The translations under genes were made by a program, and so were the position numbers. Of a DNA stretch of 64,000 bases, positions 32,918 through 41,658 are shown in pieces; position 1 is the stretch's first letter; every line of letters begins with the position of its first letter. Below the pieces are notes generated by a model, which was not told where the DNA came from, did not search any database, and saw nothing but the letters and a program-made list of their open reading frames with translations. This stretch comes from a bacterium (GTDB lineage Bacteria; Planctomycetota; Planctomycetia; Pirellulales; Pirellulaceae): the NCBI GenBank assembly GCA_016124445.1, contig WGNR01000019.1, positions 22,501 to 86,500 on the forward strand, written 5' to 3'.

Positions 32918-34645
32918 CTATTTAATTTGGAACCGAGTAATCTCAACAGGCCGTCTCAATGAGGCCGGGTACTCGTCTTTCTCACGACGCACCGACCAAT
33001 GTTGATCGGTGATCTCAATCTTCCACAGCGGCATGCACGCCATCCGATAGGGATGAAATACAACTTCCTTGTTGACGGCGAAAACCTTGTTGGGCGTTGG
33101 CACGAACAACATATATCCCTCGCCGTAGGCACGACGCATAATCTTATCGCAGATCGAGACGAATTCGGGCTCTTCCACGGTTGCTCGAAACATTTCGTCG
33201 ATGTACTCATCCATCACAGGATCAGGCGAAACAGTGCTCCAGACATTACTCGTGCGAAACACGAGAAAGGCAGAATAGGGATGATTGAAATACCAGTCGT
33301 CGTTGCCCCAGATCAATAAATCCCAATGTTCGCTGTTCTTGCCTTCGTGGGTTGTGAGCAACTGTTGGAAGATTTCTTTTTCACTGTTAGTCACTTGGAT
33401 ATCGAGCGTGACTCCCACTCGTTTAAAGTGTGTTTCGATACCACGCCACAACGGTAGAAAGCGATCCTGTGTAAGAACTCGAAGCTTTAAGCCATCAAGA
33501 ACTTCACGCAGCCGATTTTGTACGTCCTTGTCGAAAGGATCGAAATCCTCGGGGGTGGGCAAAAGGTATTGGGAAACAACATTGACGCCCGGGAAGTAGG
33601 GTGAAATTGGGGAGAGCAGGCCTTCATTCTCATACACAAAATGAAGCAGGTTATGTCGATTGATCGCCTCGTTAAGAGCAATCCTTACTTCCTTCTCTTT
33701 CAGCTTCGGATGGCCGTTAATCATGTTGATGTGGATGGCGATATTGTCGGTCGATGGAGAGATGACGAGCTTGCTATAATCCGACAGGATCGTTTCGACT
33801 TTGTCTTCCGGCGGAATGACCGTAATGTCGAGTTCGCCTTCCTCGTACAATGCCATCCGCTTCGCTTCCTGGCTATCCAAATCGGTGAAGACGGTAATGG
33901 TTTCGACTTTGGGATAGTTCGGGTCCCAATAGTAAGGGTTGGCCTTGAGAACCGCTTTGCTTGTTTGTCGGTCTCCCTCGATGTAGCCTTCGGTCAGCAT
34001 GTATGGCCCCAAACCGTAAGGCCCTGGCATCGATAGGTTCGGACAATTGGCCTTTCCATTCCATCCGCCTGGATTTCGTTTGAGGTATTCTTCCGTATAA
34101 AACTGCATCCAGATCACATCGTTCATGAAAGATCCGTACTTCTCTGTCAGATGAAATCGCACGGTGTAGTCGTCGACTTTCTCGACGTAGTCAAACACTT
34201 CGTCGATCTTGCTGTATTTGACAGGCTTCTTCTTGAAGTACTCCATATTCAGAACAACCGCGTCGGCATTGAATGGAGTACCATCCTGAAACCGGACACC
34301 GCGCCGCAATCGGAATTCGTACGTGGTGTCGTCCAGTTGTTGATGATCAACGGCCATGTCGTATTCCCAGCCTCGCTGGTTGGCCGCAGGCCGAATCAAG
34401 GCCCCGTTCACCGCGTGAGAAGTGTAGAGATATGGCAAGCTGGGAATGAAGACTTTGACATGTGAGCCTTTAATGAGCTTTTCCGAGGCTCGATTCCACG
34501 CGTCATCCTTCCGGAGTTCAATCGGCTTAATGGAACCGGTTTGACCCGAAAGCTGGCGATCACCAAGAACGGCAACCAGCACGAGAGAAAATAGCCCCGC
34601 AAGAAGGTAAGTAAGTGAGGTTCGCAGCACAGCCGACCTCCTCAT
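32918..34645 (-). CDS. ABC-type solute-binding protein, family 5 (peptide/nickel type), 575 aa
   Basis: Periplasmic binding protein of the SBP_bac_5 family, which normally captures oligopeptides, nickel complexes or similar solutes. A signal peptide is visible (RTSLTYLLAGLFSLVLVAVLG), followed by typical motifs: YEFRLRRGVRFQDGTPFNADAVV, VDDYTVRFHLTEKYG, GPYMLTEGYIEGD and VRIALNEAINRHNLL. MRRSAV at 34645 is taken as start because it directly precedes the signal helix; a start at 34693 is also in frame. No permease or ATPase gene is adjacent. Instead it is followed at once by a hybrid histidine kinase, so it may feed a ligand signal to that kinase rather than to a transporter. Confidence 0.9.
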   Translation of the reverse strand: MRRSAVLRTSLTYLLAGLFSLVLVAVLGDRQLSGQTGSIKPIELRKDDAWNRASEKLIKGSHVKVFIPSLPYLYTSHAVNGALIRPAANQRGWEYDMAVDHQQLDDTTYEFRLRRGVRFQDGTPFNADAVVLNMEYFKKKPVKYSKIDEVFDYVEKVDDYTVRFHLTEKYGSFMNDVIWMQFYTEEYLKRNPGGWNGKANCPNLSMPGPYGLGPYMLTEGYIEGDRQTSKAVLKANPYYWDPNYPKVETITVFTDLDSQEAKRMALYEEGELDITVIPPEDKVETILSDYSKLVISPSTDNIAIHINMINGHPKLKEKEVRIALNEAINRHNLLHFVYENEGLLSPISPYFPGVNVVSQYLLPTPEDFDPFDKDVQNRLREVLDGLKLRVLTQDRFLPLWRGIETHFKRVGVTLDIQVTNSEKEIFQQLLTTHEGKNSEHWDLLIWGNDDWYFNHPYSAFLVFRTSNVWSTVSPDPVMDEYIDEMFRATVEEPEFVSICDKIMRRAYGEGYMLFVPTPNKVFAVNKEVVFHPYRMACMPLWKIEITDQHWSVRREKDEYPASLRRPVEITRFQIK

Positions 34646-35278
34646 ATTGCAAGTTGAAAAGCTACCTTGAGTGTATCCCCGACGGAAGCGCACTACAAAC
34701 TAAGACAAAAATTTCTGCCCCAAACTGATCTTCAAACGAGCCAATGAAACCGATTGGCAACCTCCGAGCATTCGCGTCACTTGCCAACCAAGTGGGCTTC
34801 CTACTGGCCACTCCGACTTGATGGAAGCGATCTGAGACCCACCACCTGCGTGACGAACAGTACAAGAGGATCGCGGGTTCTGACTTTTAAATTATTCTCA
34901 CGGATGCAAAGCCAGGACAGAAATTTATGGAAAACATTGACACCTATAGGATCTCTCGACGCGTTGATTCTTAGACCCTTGGGCGATTGATATGCGGCGG
35001 AATCAAAGCTGCCCGGATGTTTCCTCTGGGTTTTAGCCAGGTTCGTTTTGGCAAATTGGCTCATTAGATTTGGGGCTTCTCAAATAAGCCGCAGAATTAA
35101 TGGCAGATTGTTTGCGAGGCCTGTGGACGAGTGGTAGTATGATCACCGTCTCCCGAATTGGGGGAATCGCACCACCTGTGCGATGCAATCTGCTTGAGAA
35201 CCTTTGGGTATCTTCAGCCTGCATATCGGGCAGATGGCGAAAGTACTTTTCTTCATGCGGAACAATTAGGAATACATC
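34646..35278. other. Divergent intergenic region
   Basis: About 630 bases between the divergent solute-binding protein gene and the MoxR operon. No gene is visible. It should hold both promoters; the only symmetric site I noticed is at 35166-35184. Confidence 0.4.
35166..35184. promoter_or_regulatory. Possible operator before the MoxR operon
   Basis: ATCGCAC and its complement GTGCGAT with a five-base spacer form a perfect seven-base inverted repeat about 95 bases before the moxR start, a plausible dimeric regulator site. No regulator gene is next to it. Confidence 0.3.
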
Positions 35279-36274
35279 ATGAATGATGGTTCAGCATTGG
35301 CCGATGCGGAGGGCAAGCTCGAACAGTTCTCGGGCCGCGTTCAAGCCATTCGTGAGAGCCTGCACCAGGTTGTCGTGGGACAGGACGAGACAATCGATCA
35401 ACTCCTTGTCTGTGCGTTGACTGGTTCTCATGCTCTTCTGGTCGGGGTGCCAGGCCTGGCGAAAACATTGTTGGTCAAGGCGCTCTCGGCCGCATTTGAC
35501 TGGAAGTTTTCCCGGATCCAATTCACGCCTGATTTAATGCCTTCCGACGTCACCGGGTACGAATTACTGGGACGCGACGAGAACAACAGCGGTCCCAACA
35601 TGGTGTTTCGTCCTGGGCCGGTTTTCGCAAACCTGGTTTTGGCAGACGAGATCAACCGCGCCGCACCCAAGACGCAATCAGCGCTGTTGGAGGCCATGGC
35701 CGAACAGCACGTGACGGTCGGCGGCCAAACCTATCCATTGGAACATCCTTTCCTGGTCGTGGCGACGCAGAACCCAATCGAACAGGAAGGAACTTACCCG
35801 CTGCCAGAGGCACAGCTCGATCGATTCATGATGGAGATTCGGTTCAGCTACCCGACGCCAGAACAAGAGGAAGAAATCCTCATGAAGACGACCTCCGGCC
35901 GCACTCAATTGCCAGAGGCCGCTTTAACGCGTGAAGAATTCCTGGAACTATGCGACCTGGTCCTGGCAGTACCTTTGCCCCAGACGGTCGCCGCCTATGC
36001 AGTGCGTCTCTGTGGTGGAAGTCGACCTGATCAATCGCCCAGCTCGAGCCTTGTTCGAGACTATGTTGCGTGGGGCGCCGGACCAAGGGGTTCGCAGAAC
36101 TTGGTTCTCGCCGCCAAAGCCAAAGCGCTGCTGGATGGTCGCACGGCCCCAACCGAAGAAGATATCCAAAGCGTCGCCGTGCCGATCTTGCGGCATCGAA
36201 TCATCCTGAATCACCGGGCGATCGGCGACTCGATCACTCCGGAACAAGTCATCAGCAGCTTGTTGAAGGGTTAG
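35279..36274 (+). CDS. MoxR-family AAA+ ATPase, 331 aa
   Basis: Chaperone-like ATPase that works with DUF58 and von Willebrand A proteins in maturing or inserting cofactors and complexes. Walker A is GVPGLAKTLLVKALS (about residue 59-73), Walker B LVLADEINRAAPK (about 119), sensor 1 in VVATQNPIEQEG, and the PEAQLDRFMMEI segment follows; the C-terminal lid domain is complete. Length is that of the family. It is the first gene of a co-directional series, six bases before the DUF58 gene. The first ATG at 35279 is used; another at 35286 is out of frame. Confidence 0.95.
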   Translation: MNDGSALADAEGKLEQFSGRVQAIRESLHQVVVGQDETIDQLLVCALTGSHALLVGVPGLAKTLLVKALSAAFDWKFSRIQFTPDLMPSDVTGYELLGRDENNSGPNMVFRPGPVFANLVLADEINRAAPKTQSALLEAMAEQHVTVGGQTYPLEHPFLVVATQNPIEQEGTYPLPEAQLDRFMMEIRFSYPTPEQEEEILMKTTSGRTQLPEAALTREEFLELCDLVLAVPLPQTVAAYAVRLCGGSRPDQSPSSSLVRDYVAWGAGPRGSQNLVLAAKAKALLDGRTAPTEEDIQSVAVPILRHRIILNHRAIGDSITPEQVISSLLKG

Positions 36275-36279
36275 GTCTG

Positions 36280-37203
36280 ATGTCAGTCGCTCGCGCATCT
36301 CGTTTTCTCGATCGGCGGGCCTTGGCCGGCCTGGCGCACATGCGGTTCAGCACGAGTCATCGCGTTGAAGGTTCGTACAGTGGACGTCATCAGTCGCGTC
36401 AACAGGGTGGTGCCGGAGAATTCGTCGATTTCAGGGAGTACTCTGGCGGCGAAGATCTGCGGCGGCTGGACTGGAAAGTGATGGCTCGAACCGGCAAGGC
36501 ATTTGTCCGACTCCATCAGGAAGAAACGAACCTGGTCTGCACGCTGGCAATTGACGGCAGCAGCAGCATGGATTTCGCGGGAAACGGATCTTCAGGCCGG
36601 GGTTCCTCGACTAGTGGATCGAAACTCGAGTACGCCCAATACCTGTCGACGGCCCTGGCCTACATCATTGGGCTGGGACAAGACCAAGTCGGACTGGCAG
36701 TACTCGGAGAGAAATTGACCGAGCATCTTCCCCCCGGCGGAGCGCCGCAACATTTGTCGTTGGTTATCGATCAGATCGAAAAGGTGCAGACCCAACCGGT
36801 TACCCGTTGCTCCGACGCCTTGGGAGATTTGTTCGAGCGAACCAACCGTCGCGGCGTCCTGTTGCTGTTGTCTGATTTCCTGATGGAAGATCTCGAAGAA
36901 ACTTTCGCCGCCTTGCGGCGGTTTCGTCATCGCAGGCTGGAAGTGATCGCCCTGCATCTGGTTCATCCCGACGAAGAATCCTTACCGGAAACCGGGACCT
37001 TTCGATTTATCGGACTTGAGAACGAAGGCTCGCTCGACTGCACGCCATCCGAGATCCGCGGCATCTATCAGGAACGTTTCTCGGCCTACCTGACCATGGT
37101 CCGTCAGATGGCTTTGGCGGCAGGCTGCGATTATCGAAGGATCTCAACTTCCCAATCCTATTTGGAATCGCTCGGAGGATTCCTCGTAGAACGGACCGGT
37201 TAG
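36280..37203 (+). CDS. DUF58 domain protein, 307 aa
   Basis: Partner of MoxR ATPases. The family signature FVDFREYSGGEDLRRLDWKV is at about residues 47-66, followed by a von Willebrand A-like fold starting with LAIDGSSSMDF, where DGSSS corresponds to a metal-binding MIDAS. The C-terminal half contains LLLLSDFLMEDLEETFAALR, typical for the family. No membrane helix is evident, unlike many DUF58 proteins. The ATG at 36280 is chosen because it follows the MoxR stop by five bases and matches the usual N-terminus (the loop RFLDRRALAGLAHMRF). Co-transcribed with moxR. Confidence 0.92.
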   Translation: MSVARASRFLDRRALAGLAHMRFSTSHRVEGSYSGRHQSRQQGGAGEFVDFREYSGGEDLRRLDWKVMARTGKAFVRLHQEETNLVCTLAIDGSSSMDFAGNGSSGRGSSTSGSKLEYAQYLSTALAYIIGLGQDQVGLAVLGEKLTEHLPPGGAPQHLSLVIDQIEKVQTQPVTRCSDALGDLFERTNRRGVLLLLSDFLMEDLEETFAALRRFRHRRLEVIALHLVHPDEESLPETGTFRFIGLENEGSLDCTPSEIRGIYQERFSAYLTMVRQMALAAGCDYRRISTSQSYLESLGGFLVERTG

Positions 37204-37238
37204 TCCCCTTTTCATCCCTCGATCCGGGTTTACCCCCA

Positions 37239-39341
37239 ATGACATTTGCCGCCCCTTGGATTCTCGCTCTTGGCTTCATCGCGGCCGCCGCGCCGGTGGT
37301 GGTGCATTGGCTGACGCGTCCCAGGCCGGTAAAACTCCACCTTTCTACGCTTCGCTTTGTACGCGACGCGGTTCAACAGCGCCGGGCCGCGCATCGGCTA
37401 CGAGATTTCATCATCTTGGCGCTGCGAACCCTGGCAATCCTGCTTTTCGCAGCCGCTTTTGCCGGGCCTCGCTGGGGAACCCCTGCATTAATTGCAGATA
37501 GCGACGGTGATGCAGTCCGCGTTGTGATGTTAGATGTCAGCCAGAGCATGGGCGCCGTCGATGGCACCACGACCGTTTTTCAGAAAGCACGCAGTGTGGC
37601 CGATAAGTACTTGCAGTACCGGCCAGGTTTGCGAACGAACTTGATTCTGGTCGGTGCTCGCCCTGCCGCAGTCTTCGATAACGTATCGACCAACTTCAAG
37701 GCACTGCGGGAAGAACTTGCTGCGATCGATGTCCAGCCGCAGCAAATCGACGTTCAAGCTGGTCTCGAACTTGCCGCACGGCAGTTGGCTCCGAAAGACG
37801 CTCAGGACAAACGTCGTCGCGAGTTAATTGTCATCAGCGATTTCCAACGGGCCAATTGGGGTTCGACTACGTTCGACTCGTTACCCGAAAAGACGAAGAT
37901 TCAGCTTGAGTCAGTCGCATCTGCCAAGCCGTTGGCGAACCTGGCGGTCGTTCGGGCCAACTGTCGCACCTTAGGTGCTCGGCGTGATCGATTGCAAGTC
38001 GAAGTCGTCGTTGGCAACTACAGTTCGGCCGGGCGCGAAGGGGCCGTCGAGATTACGCTGGGGGATGCCGTCTATCCGATCTCCTCGACCTTTCCACCGC
38101 AGGAGGCAACGCTGCTGACCCAGGAAGTTCCTGCACCCGCGGCTGGTTGGCTATGGGGCAATGTTCGATTGGTAGATGCCGACGATGCCCTTGCTGCGGA
38201 CGACAGCCGCCCCTTGGTGTTCCAACTGCGCGGACAACCGAAGTATGCCATCCTTTCGCAGCCCTCAGACCGGCGGCAAATCACTTCGAGCCAATTGCTC
38301 GGTTACGGCCTGGCGCCGGAATCCAACGACGAAGCGACATCACTTCGCCTGGAAGAGGTCGAACCAAGCCGGCTTGATAATCAATCGCTCCACGATGTCG
38401 ATCTCATTGCAATCGATCACTGCGGGAAACTGAACCCGGACCAGATCGGTCTTCTGGCGAAACAGATCCGGCTTGGGTGTCCAGTCCTCTACGTCACCGG
38501 TGAAGCGATCGACGCGGCGAATCTGGATGCGTTGGCCGCGGAATCCCAAATAAAACTACCCGTTCGCCTGGCTCCTCCTCTGGCCGGCACGAATCGCCAC
38601 GACTTGCAATTGGCCGCGACAGATACGGCCGTTGCCCCTTTTTCTACCTTTGGCGACAGCCTTCCGTCACTGATTGATCAGTTATCATTCGCTGGCGGCC
38701 TGTCGGCATCCTCGGCGAACTCGGCTGGCAAAGACGAGCGGATTCGCGCTATCTATCAAGATGGGACTCCTGCGATCATCGTGGCTCGGTCTTCCAGTGG
38801 CGGCTCGCTGGCAATCCTGAACATGGACCTGGCGAAATCGAATATCTGGAAGACTGGCGCGCTCGTACCAATCCTCGACGAATTGATCCAGGAACTACTG
38901 GCCACCGACGCACATGAACAGGTCTATCTCAGCGGAGAACCGTTAGTCGCCCGGATCAAAACCACCGGCGCTGCCCAGACGCTACAGATCGTGGACGAAA
39001 CAAAAGCTGCTGATTCAACTACTGACTTGGGCGAACTGATTGACGACGGTGACGCGGTTCTATGGCAATGGGATGCAGCTGAGAAGCCAGGCATCTATCG
39101 TGTCGAGAACCAAGGCGAAACGCTCTTTGCGGCAGCGGTTGCCCTGCCTGCGGAAGAATCGGATCTCGCGACTGTTCCGGCCGATGTCGTGCGCGATCGC
39201 CTGGCTGCCGGATACGAAGTTGCCTACAACGCTTCCGGCAAACAGACCGATACCCAACAAGACCTCTGGAAGTGGTTCACCATCGGTGCGGTGATGTGTC
39301 TTCTGCTGGAGGTTGTGGCGCTGCTTGCTTTTCGAACGTGA
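37239..39341 (+). CDS. BatA-type membrane protein with von Willebrand A domain, 700 aa
   Basis: The N-terminus matches the BatA N-terminal family: a first helix (APWILALGFIAAAAPVVVHW), the motif LTRPRPVKLHLSTLRFVRDA, and a second helix (LRDFIILALRTLAILLFAAAF). A von Willebrand A domain follows (VVMLDVSQSMGAVDG, MIDAS DVSQS at about residue 98), then beta-rich periplasmic-type domains and a glutamine-amidotransferase-like region (LIAIDHCGKLNPDQIGLLAK). A C-terminal helix (FTIGAVMCLLLEVVALLAF) ends the protein. Such proteins act with MoxR and DUF58 in envelope-complex assembly, with the vWA domain outside or inside the membrane depending on the family. It lies 35 bases after DUF58. Confidence 0.9.
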   Translation: MTFAAPWILALGFIAAAAPVVVHWLTRPRPVKLHLSTLRFVRDAVQQRRAAHRLRDFIILALRTLAILLFAAAFAGPRWGTPALIADSDGDAVRVVMLDVSQSMGAVDGTTTVFQKARSVADKYLQYRPGLRTNLILVGARPAAVFDNVSTNFKALREELAAIDVQPQQIDVQAGLELAARQLAPKDAQDKRRRELIVISDFQRANWGSTTFDSLPEKTKIQLESVASAKPLANLAVVRANCRTLGARRDRLQVEVVVGNYSSAGREGAVEITLGDAVYPISSTFPPQEATLLTQEVPAPAAGWLWGNVRLVDADDALAADDSRPLVFQLRGQPKYAILSQPSDRRQITSSQLLGYGLAPESNDEATSLRLEEVEPSRLDNQSLHDVDLIAIDHCGKLNPDQIGLLAKQIRLGCPVLYVTGEAIDAANLDALAAESQIKLPVRLAPPLAGTNRHDLQLAATDTAVAPFSTFGDSLPSLIDQLSFAGGLSASSANSAGKDERIRAIYQDGTPAIIVARSSSGGSLAILNMDLAKSNIWKTGALVPILDELIQELLATDAHEQVYLSGEPLVARIKTTGAAQTLQIVDETKAADSTTDLGELIDDGDAVLWQWDAAEKPGIYRVENQGETLFAAAVALPAEESDLATVPADVVRDRLAAGYEVAYNASGKQTDTQQDLWKWFTIGAVMCLLLEVVALLAFRT

Positions 39342-39366
39342 TGTCCCTTGGCATGAGTAAGAACTC

Positions 39367-41658
39367 GTGATTACTTTCCACACCCTGATTCCGATCGCTC
39401 TCTGGCTGCCACTGGCAATGACGGCCGTGGGTTTGCTTGTCGCCTATGGGCTGGCCAATCGGGGAAAGCTTCCGCGTTGGCGGTTGGCGGCGATTCTGAC
39501 AATGATGGGCCTAACCTTGGCCATCCCTCTGGTGATTTTGTTAAACCCGATGTGGGTTCAACCTCAGCCTCCCCCTCCTGGAAAACCATTGCTGACGGTG
39601 CTGATCGACCGCTCGGCAAGCATGGCGACCGAAGACAACGGTACCGAAAAACAGTCTCGGCTAGACGTCGCCCGGAAGATCGTTAGCGGGCTGGCCGATG
39701 AACTTGGTAATGACTACGAGATCCGGCTGCGGACTTTCGCTGAGACATCCACCGCTACCAGCATGCAGCAACTTGATCAGACCAAAGCCGACGGGTCGGC
39801 AACCGATCTGGGGCGCGGCGTCCAGCAAAGCTTGAGTGAAGATCGTCCGCCGGGGCAGGCCATCCTTGTCCTGAGCGATGGGGTGGAAACCTCGGGCGGA
39901 TCGGCCACACGTTTGCGTCAAACGGCGGAACGCGCTCGAGCGATGAGCACGCCCATTTTCGTGAAAACGATCGGCACCGACCAAGGTGTTCGAGATCTGC
40001 GACTTACCCTGCATCAGCCTCAGGAACTGACCTTTGTAGGGCAAAAAGTGCCCGTCGTTGCCGAACTCTCGCACACCTATCCCACCGATCAAGTGGCCAA
40101 GATTTCCTTGAAACGCGACGGCCAGGAAATCGAAGCTCGCGAAGTTTCCATCGAAAGCGGACAAACCGTAGAGGAACTGTTCTATGTGGCCCAGGATGAA
40201 CCGGGGCTCTACCGCTACGAAATCTCCGCCGCGGGGCTCGATGGTGAAGTAACCGAGTTGAACAACCAAACCACGCTCCTGTTGCGAGTCGTGGATCAGC
40301 CCGTTTCCATTTTGCTTCTGGAAGGAAAACCGTACTGGGATACGAAGTTCCTGATTCGCACGCTGGCCTCCGATCCGTCGGTCGAATTGACGAGCGTCGT
40401 GCAAATGGCTCCAGGACGTTTCCTGGAACGCAAGATCAACCGATCCCTGCCAGTCAAATCCGCAGAGGGGAACGAGGAAGAACCGGATCCAAACGAATCT
40501 GCCGATCCCATCTCTGCCAAACAGAACTGGAAGATACAGTCCGACGCGCGGTCCCTGTTGGCCGATCCCAAGTTTCTGAATCAATTCCGCGTCGTCGTCT
40601 TGGGGCGTAGTACCGAAGCGTTTCTCACGGACGAAGCCCTGATCGAATTACGCCAGTGGTTGGCCAACCAGGAAGGCTCCCTCGTCTGTTTTCGAGGTGC
40701 CCCTGCTTCGCAGCTAACTCAACGATTGGGGTCACTGATGCCGGTTGGCTGGACGCCTGGGACTTCAACTCGGTTTCGCGTTGCTTTGACCGATAGCGGC
40801 CAGGCAATGCAGTGGCTTCCCCAGACAGGGGATCAACTCGAGTTGCTGCCTTCGTTGGAAACGTCCGCGAAACCAGAGACCGTCAAACCGTTATCGACCG
40901 TGCTGGCCACCAGCAGCGGGATTGGGGATACCGATTCGGTTCCTTTGATTACCTACCGTCCCGAAGGAAGCGGGCGAGTCGTCGCGATTGAAGGGGCTGG
41001 GATGTGGCGTTGGGCTTTCCTGCCGCCAGATCACCAGGACCACGATGCGATGTATGGCACCCTGTGGCGAAGCCTGGTTCGTTGGCTTGTCTCGAACGTG
41101 GGGCTCATGCCCAATCAGCGCGTGGCGCTGCGTCCCGATTCAGTTGTCGTCAGCTCAGGCCACTCTGCCGCTGCAACACTATTGCTACGCGAAGATCAAT
41201 GGGAATCGGTACCCAAGGTCGAACTCACCAGCGAGACGCTCGAGAAACCACAAACCTTCCTGCCCCAAGCACAAGACTCCCCCGGCGTCTATCGCGTTCA
41301 CTTCGGCCAACTGCCGGTGGGGCGTTATGAATTAAAGGTCTTGGGAGCCGGAGCAGAGGAGTCTTCTGCTTCCTCCGCTTTCGATGTCATCGGCAACCTT
41401 CAAGAGCAACTAGACGTGGCTGTTCGTCCCCAGGTATTGGCCGAACTCGCGGAGCAAAGTGGTGGCCAATCGCTTGACGCGATCAGTGTTACCGAATTTC
41501 CAAAGGCATTGAACGACGCGTTTATCGAAAACCGCGATAAAACGCGTCCCCAACATATCGTGCGCAAGTCGGCCTGGGATCATTGGTGGATTCTTTCGGC
41601 CGTTGTGTGTCTGTGGGGAACTACGTGGGGCATTCGTCGTTGGTCGGGATTCCTCTGA
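39367..41658 (+). CDS. Membrane von Willebrand A domain protein, 763 aa
   Basis: Two N-terminal membrane helices (IPIALWLPLAMTAVGLLVAY and LAAILTMMGLTLAIPLVIL) are followed by a von Willebrand A domain with an intact MIDAS (LLTVLIDRSASMATED, about residue 80), then an Ig-like part, a long region with a glutamine-amidotransferase-like fold (VVVLGRSTEAFLTDEALIEL, then SGRVVAIEGAGMWRW), and a C-terminal helix (ILSAVVCLWGTTWGIRRW). The start codon is GTG at 39367. The stop overlaps the next ATG, so the two are translationally coupled. It resembles planctomycete proteins next to BatA genes; its exact task is unknown but should be tied to the MoxR system. Confidence 0.88.
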   Translation: MITFHTLIPIALWLPLAMTAVGLLVAYGLANRGKLPRWRLAAILTMMGLTLAIPLVILLNPMWVQPQPPPPGKPLLTVLIDRSASMATEDNGTEKQSRLDVARKIVSGLADELGNDYEIRLRTFAETSTATSMQQLDQTKADGSATDLGRGVQQSLSEDRPPGQAILVLSDGVETSGGSATRLRQTAERARAMSTPIFVKTIGTDQGVRDLRLTLHQPQELTFVGQKVPVVAELSHTYPTDQVAKISLKRDGQEIEAREVSIESGQTVEELFYVAQDEPGLYRYEISAAGLDGEVTELNNQTTLLLRVVDQPVSILLLEGKPYWDTKFLIRTLASDPSVELTSVVQMAPGRFLERKINRSLPVKSAEGNEEEPDPNESADPISAKQNWKIQSDARSLLADPKFLNQFRVVVLGRSTEAFLTDEALIELRQWLANQEGSLVCFRGAPASQLTQRLGSLMPVGWTPGTSTRFRVALTDSGQAMQWLPQTGDQLELLPSLETSAKPETVKPLSTVLATSSGIGDTDSVPLITYRPEGSGRVVAIEGAGMWRWAFLPPDHQDHDAMYGTLWRSLVRWLVSNVGLMPNQRVALRPDSVVVSSGHSAAATLLLREDQWESVPKVELTSETLEKPQTFLPQAQDSPGVYRVHFGQLPVGRYELKVLGAGAEESSASSAFDVIGNLQEQLDVAVRPQVLAELAEQSGGQSLDAISVTEFPKALNDAFIENRDKTRPQHIVRKSAWDHWWILSAVVCLWGTTWGIRRWSGFL

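Noticed and set aside
35100..35282. 60-codon frame upstream of moxR
   Set aside because: No ribosome site, no motif, and it runs over the likely promoter and operator region.
39661..40584. 307-codon minus-strand open frame inside the vWA gene
   Set aside because: The plus strand encodes a complete protein with MIDAS and membrane helices; the minus frame has no start site context or recognisable motif.
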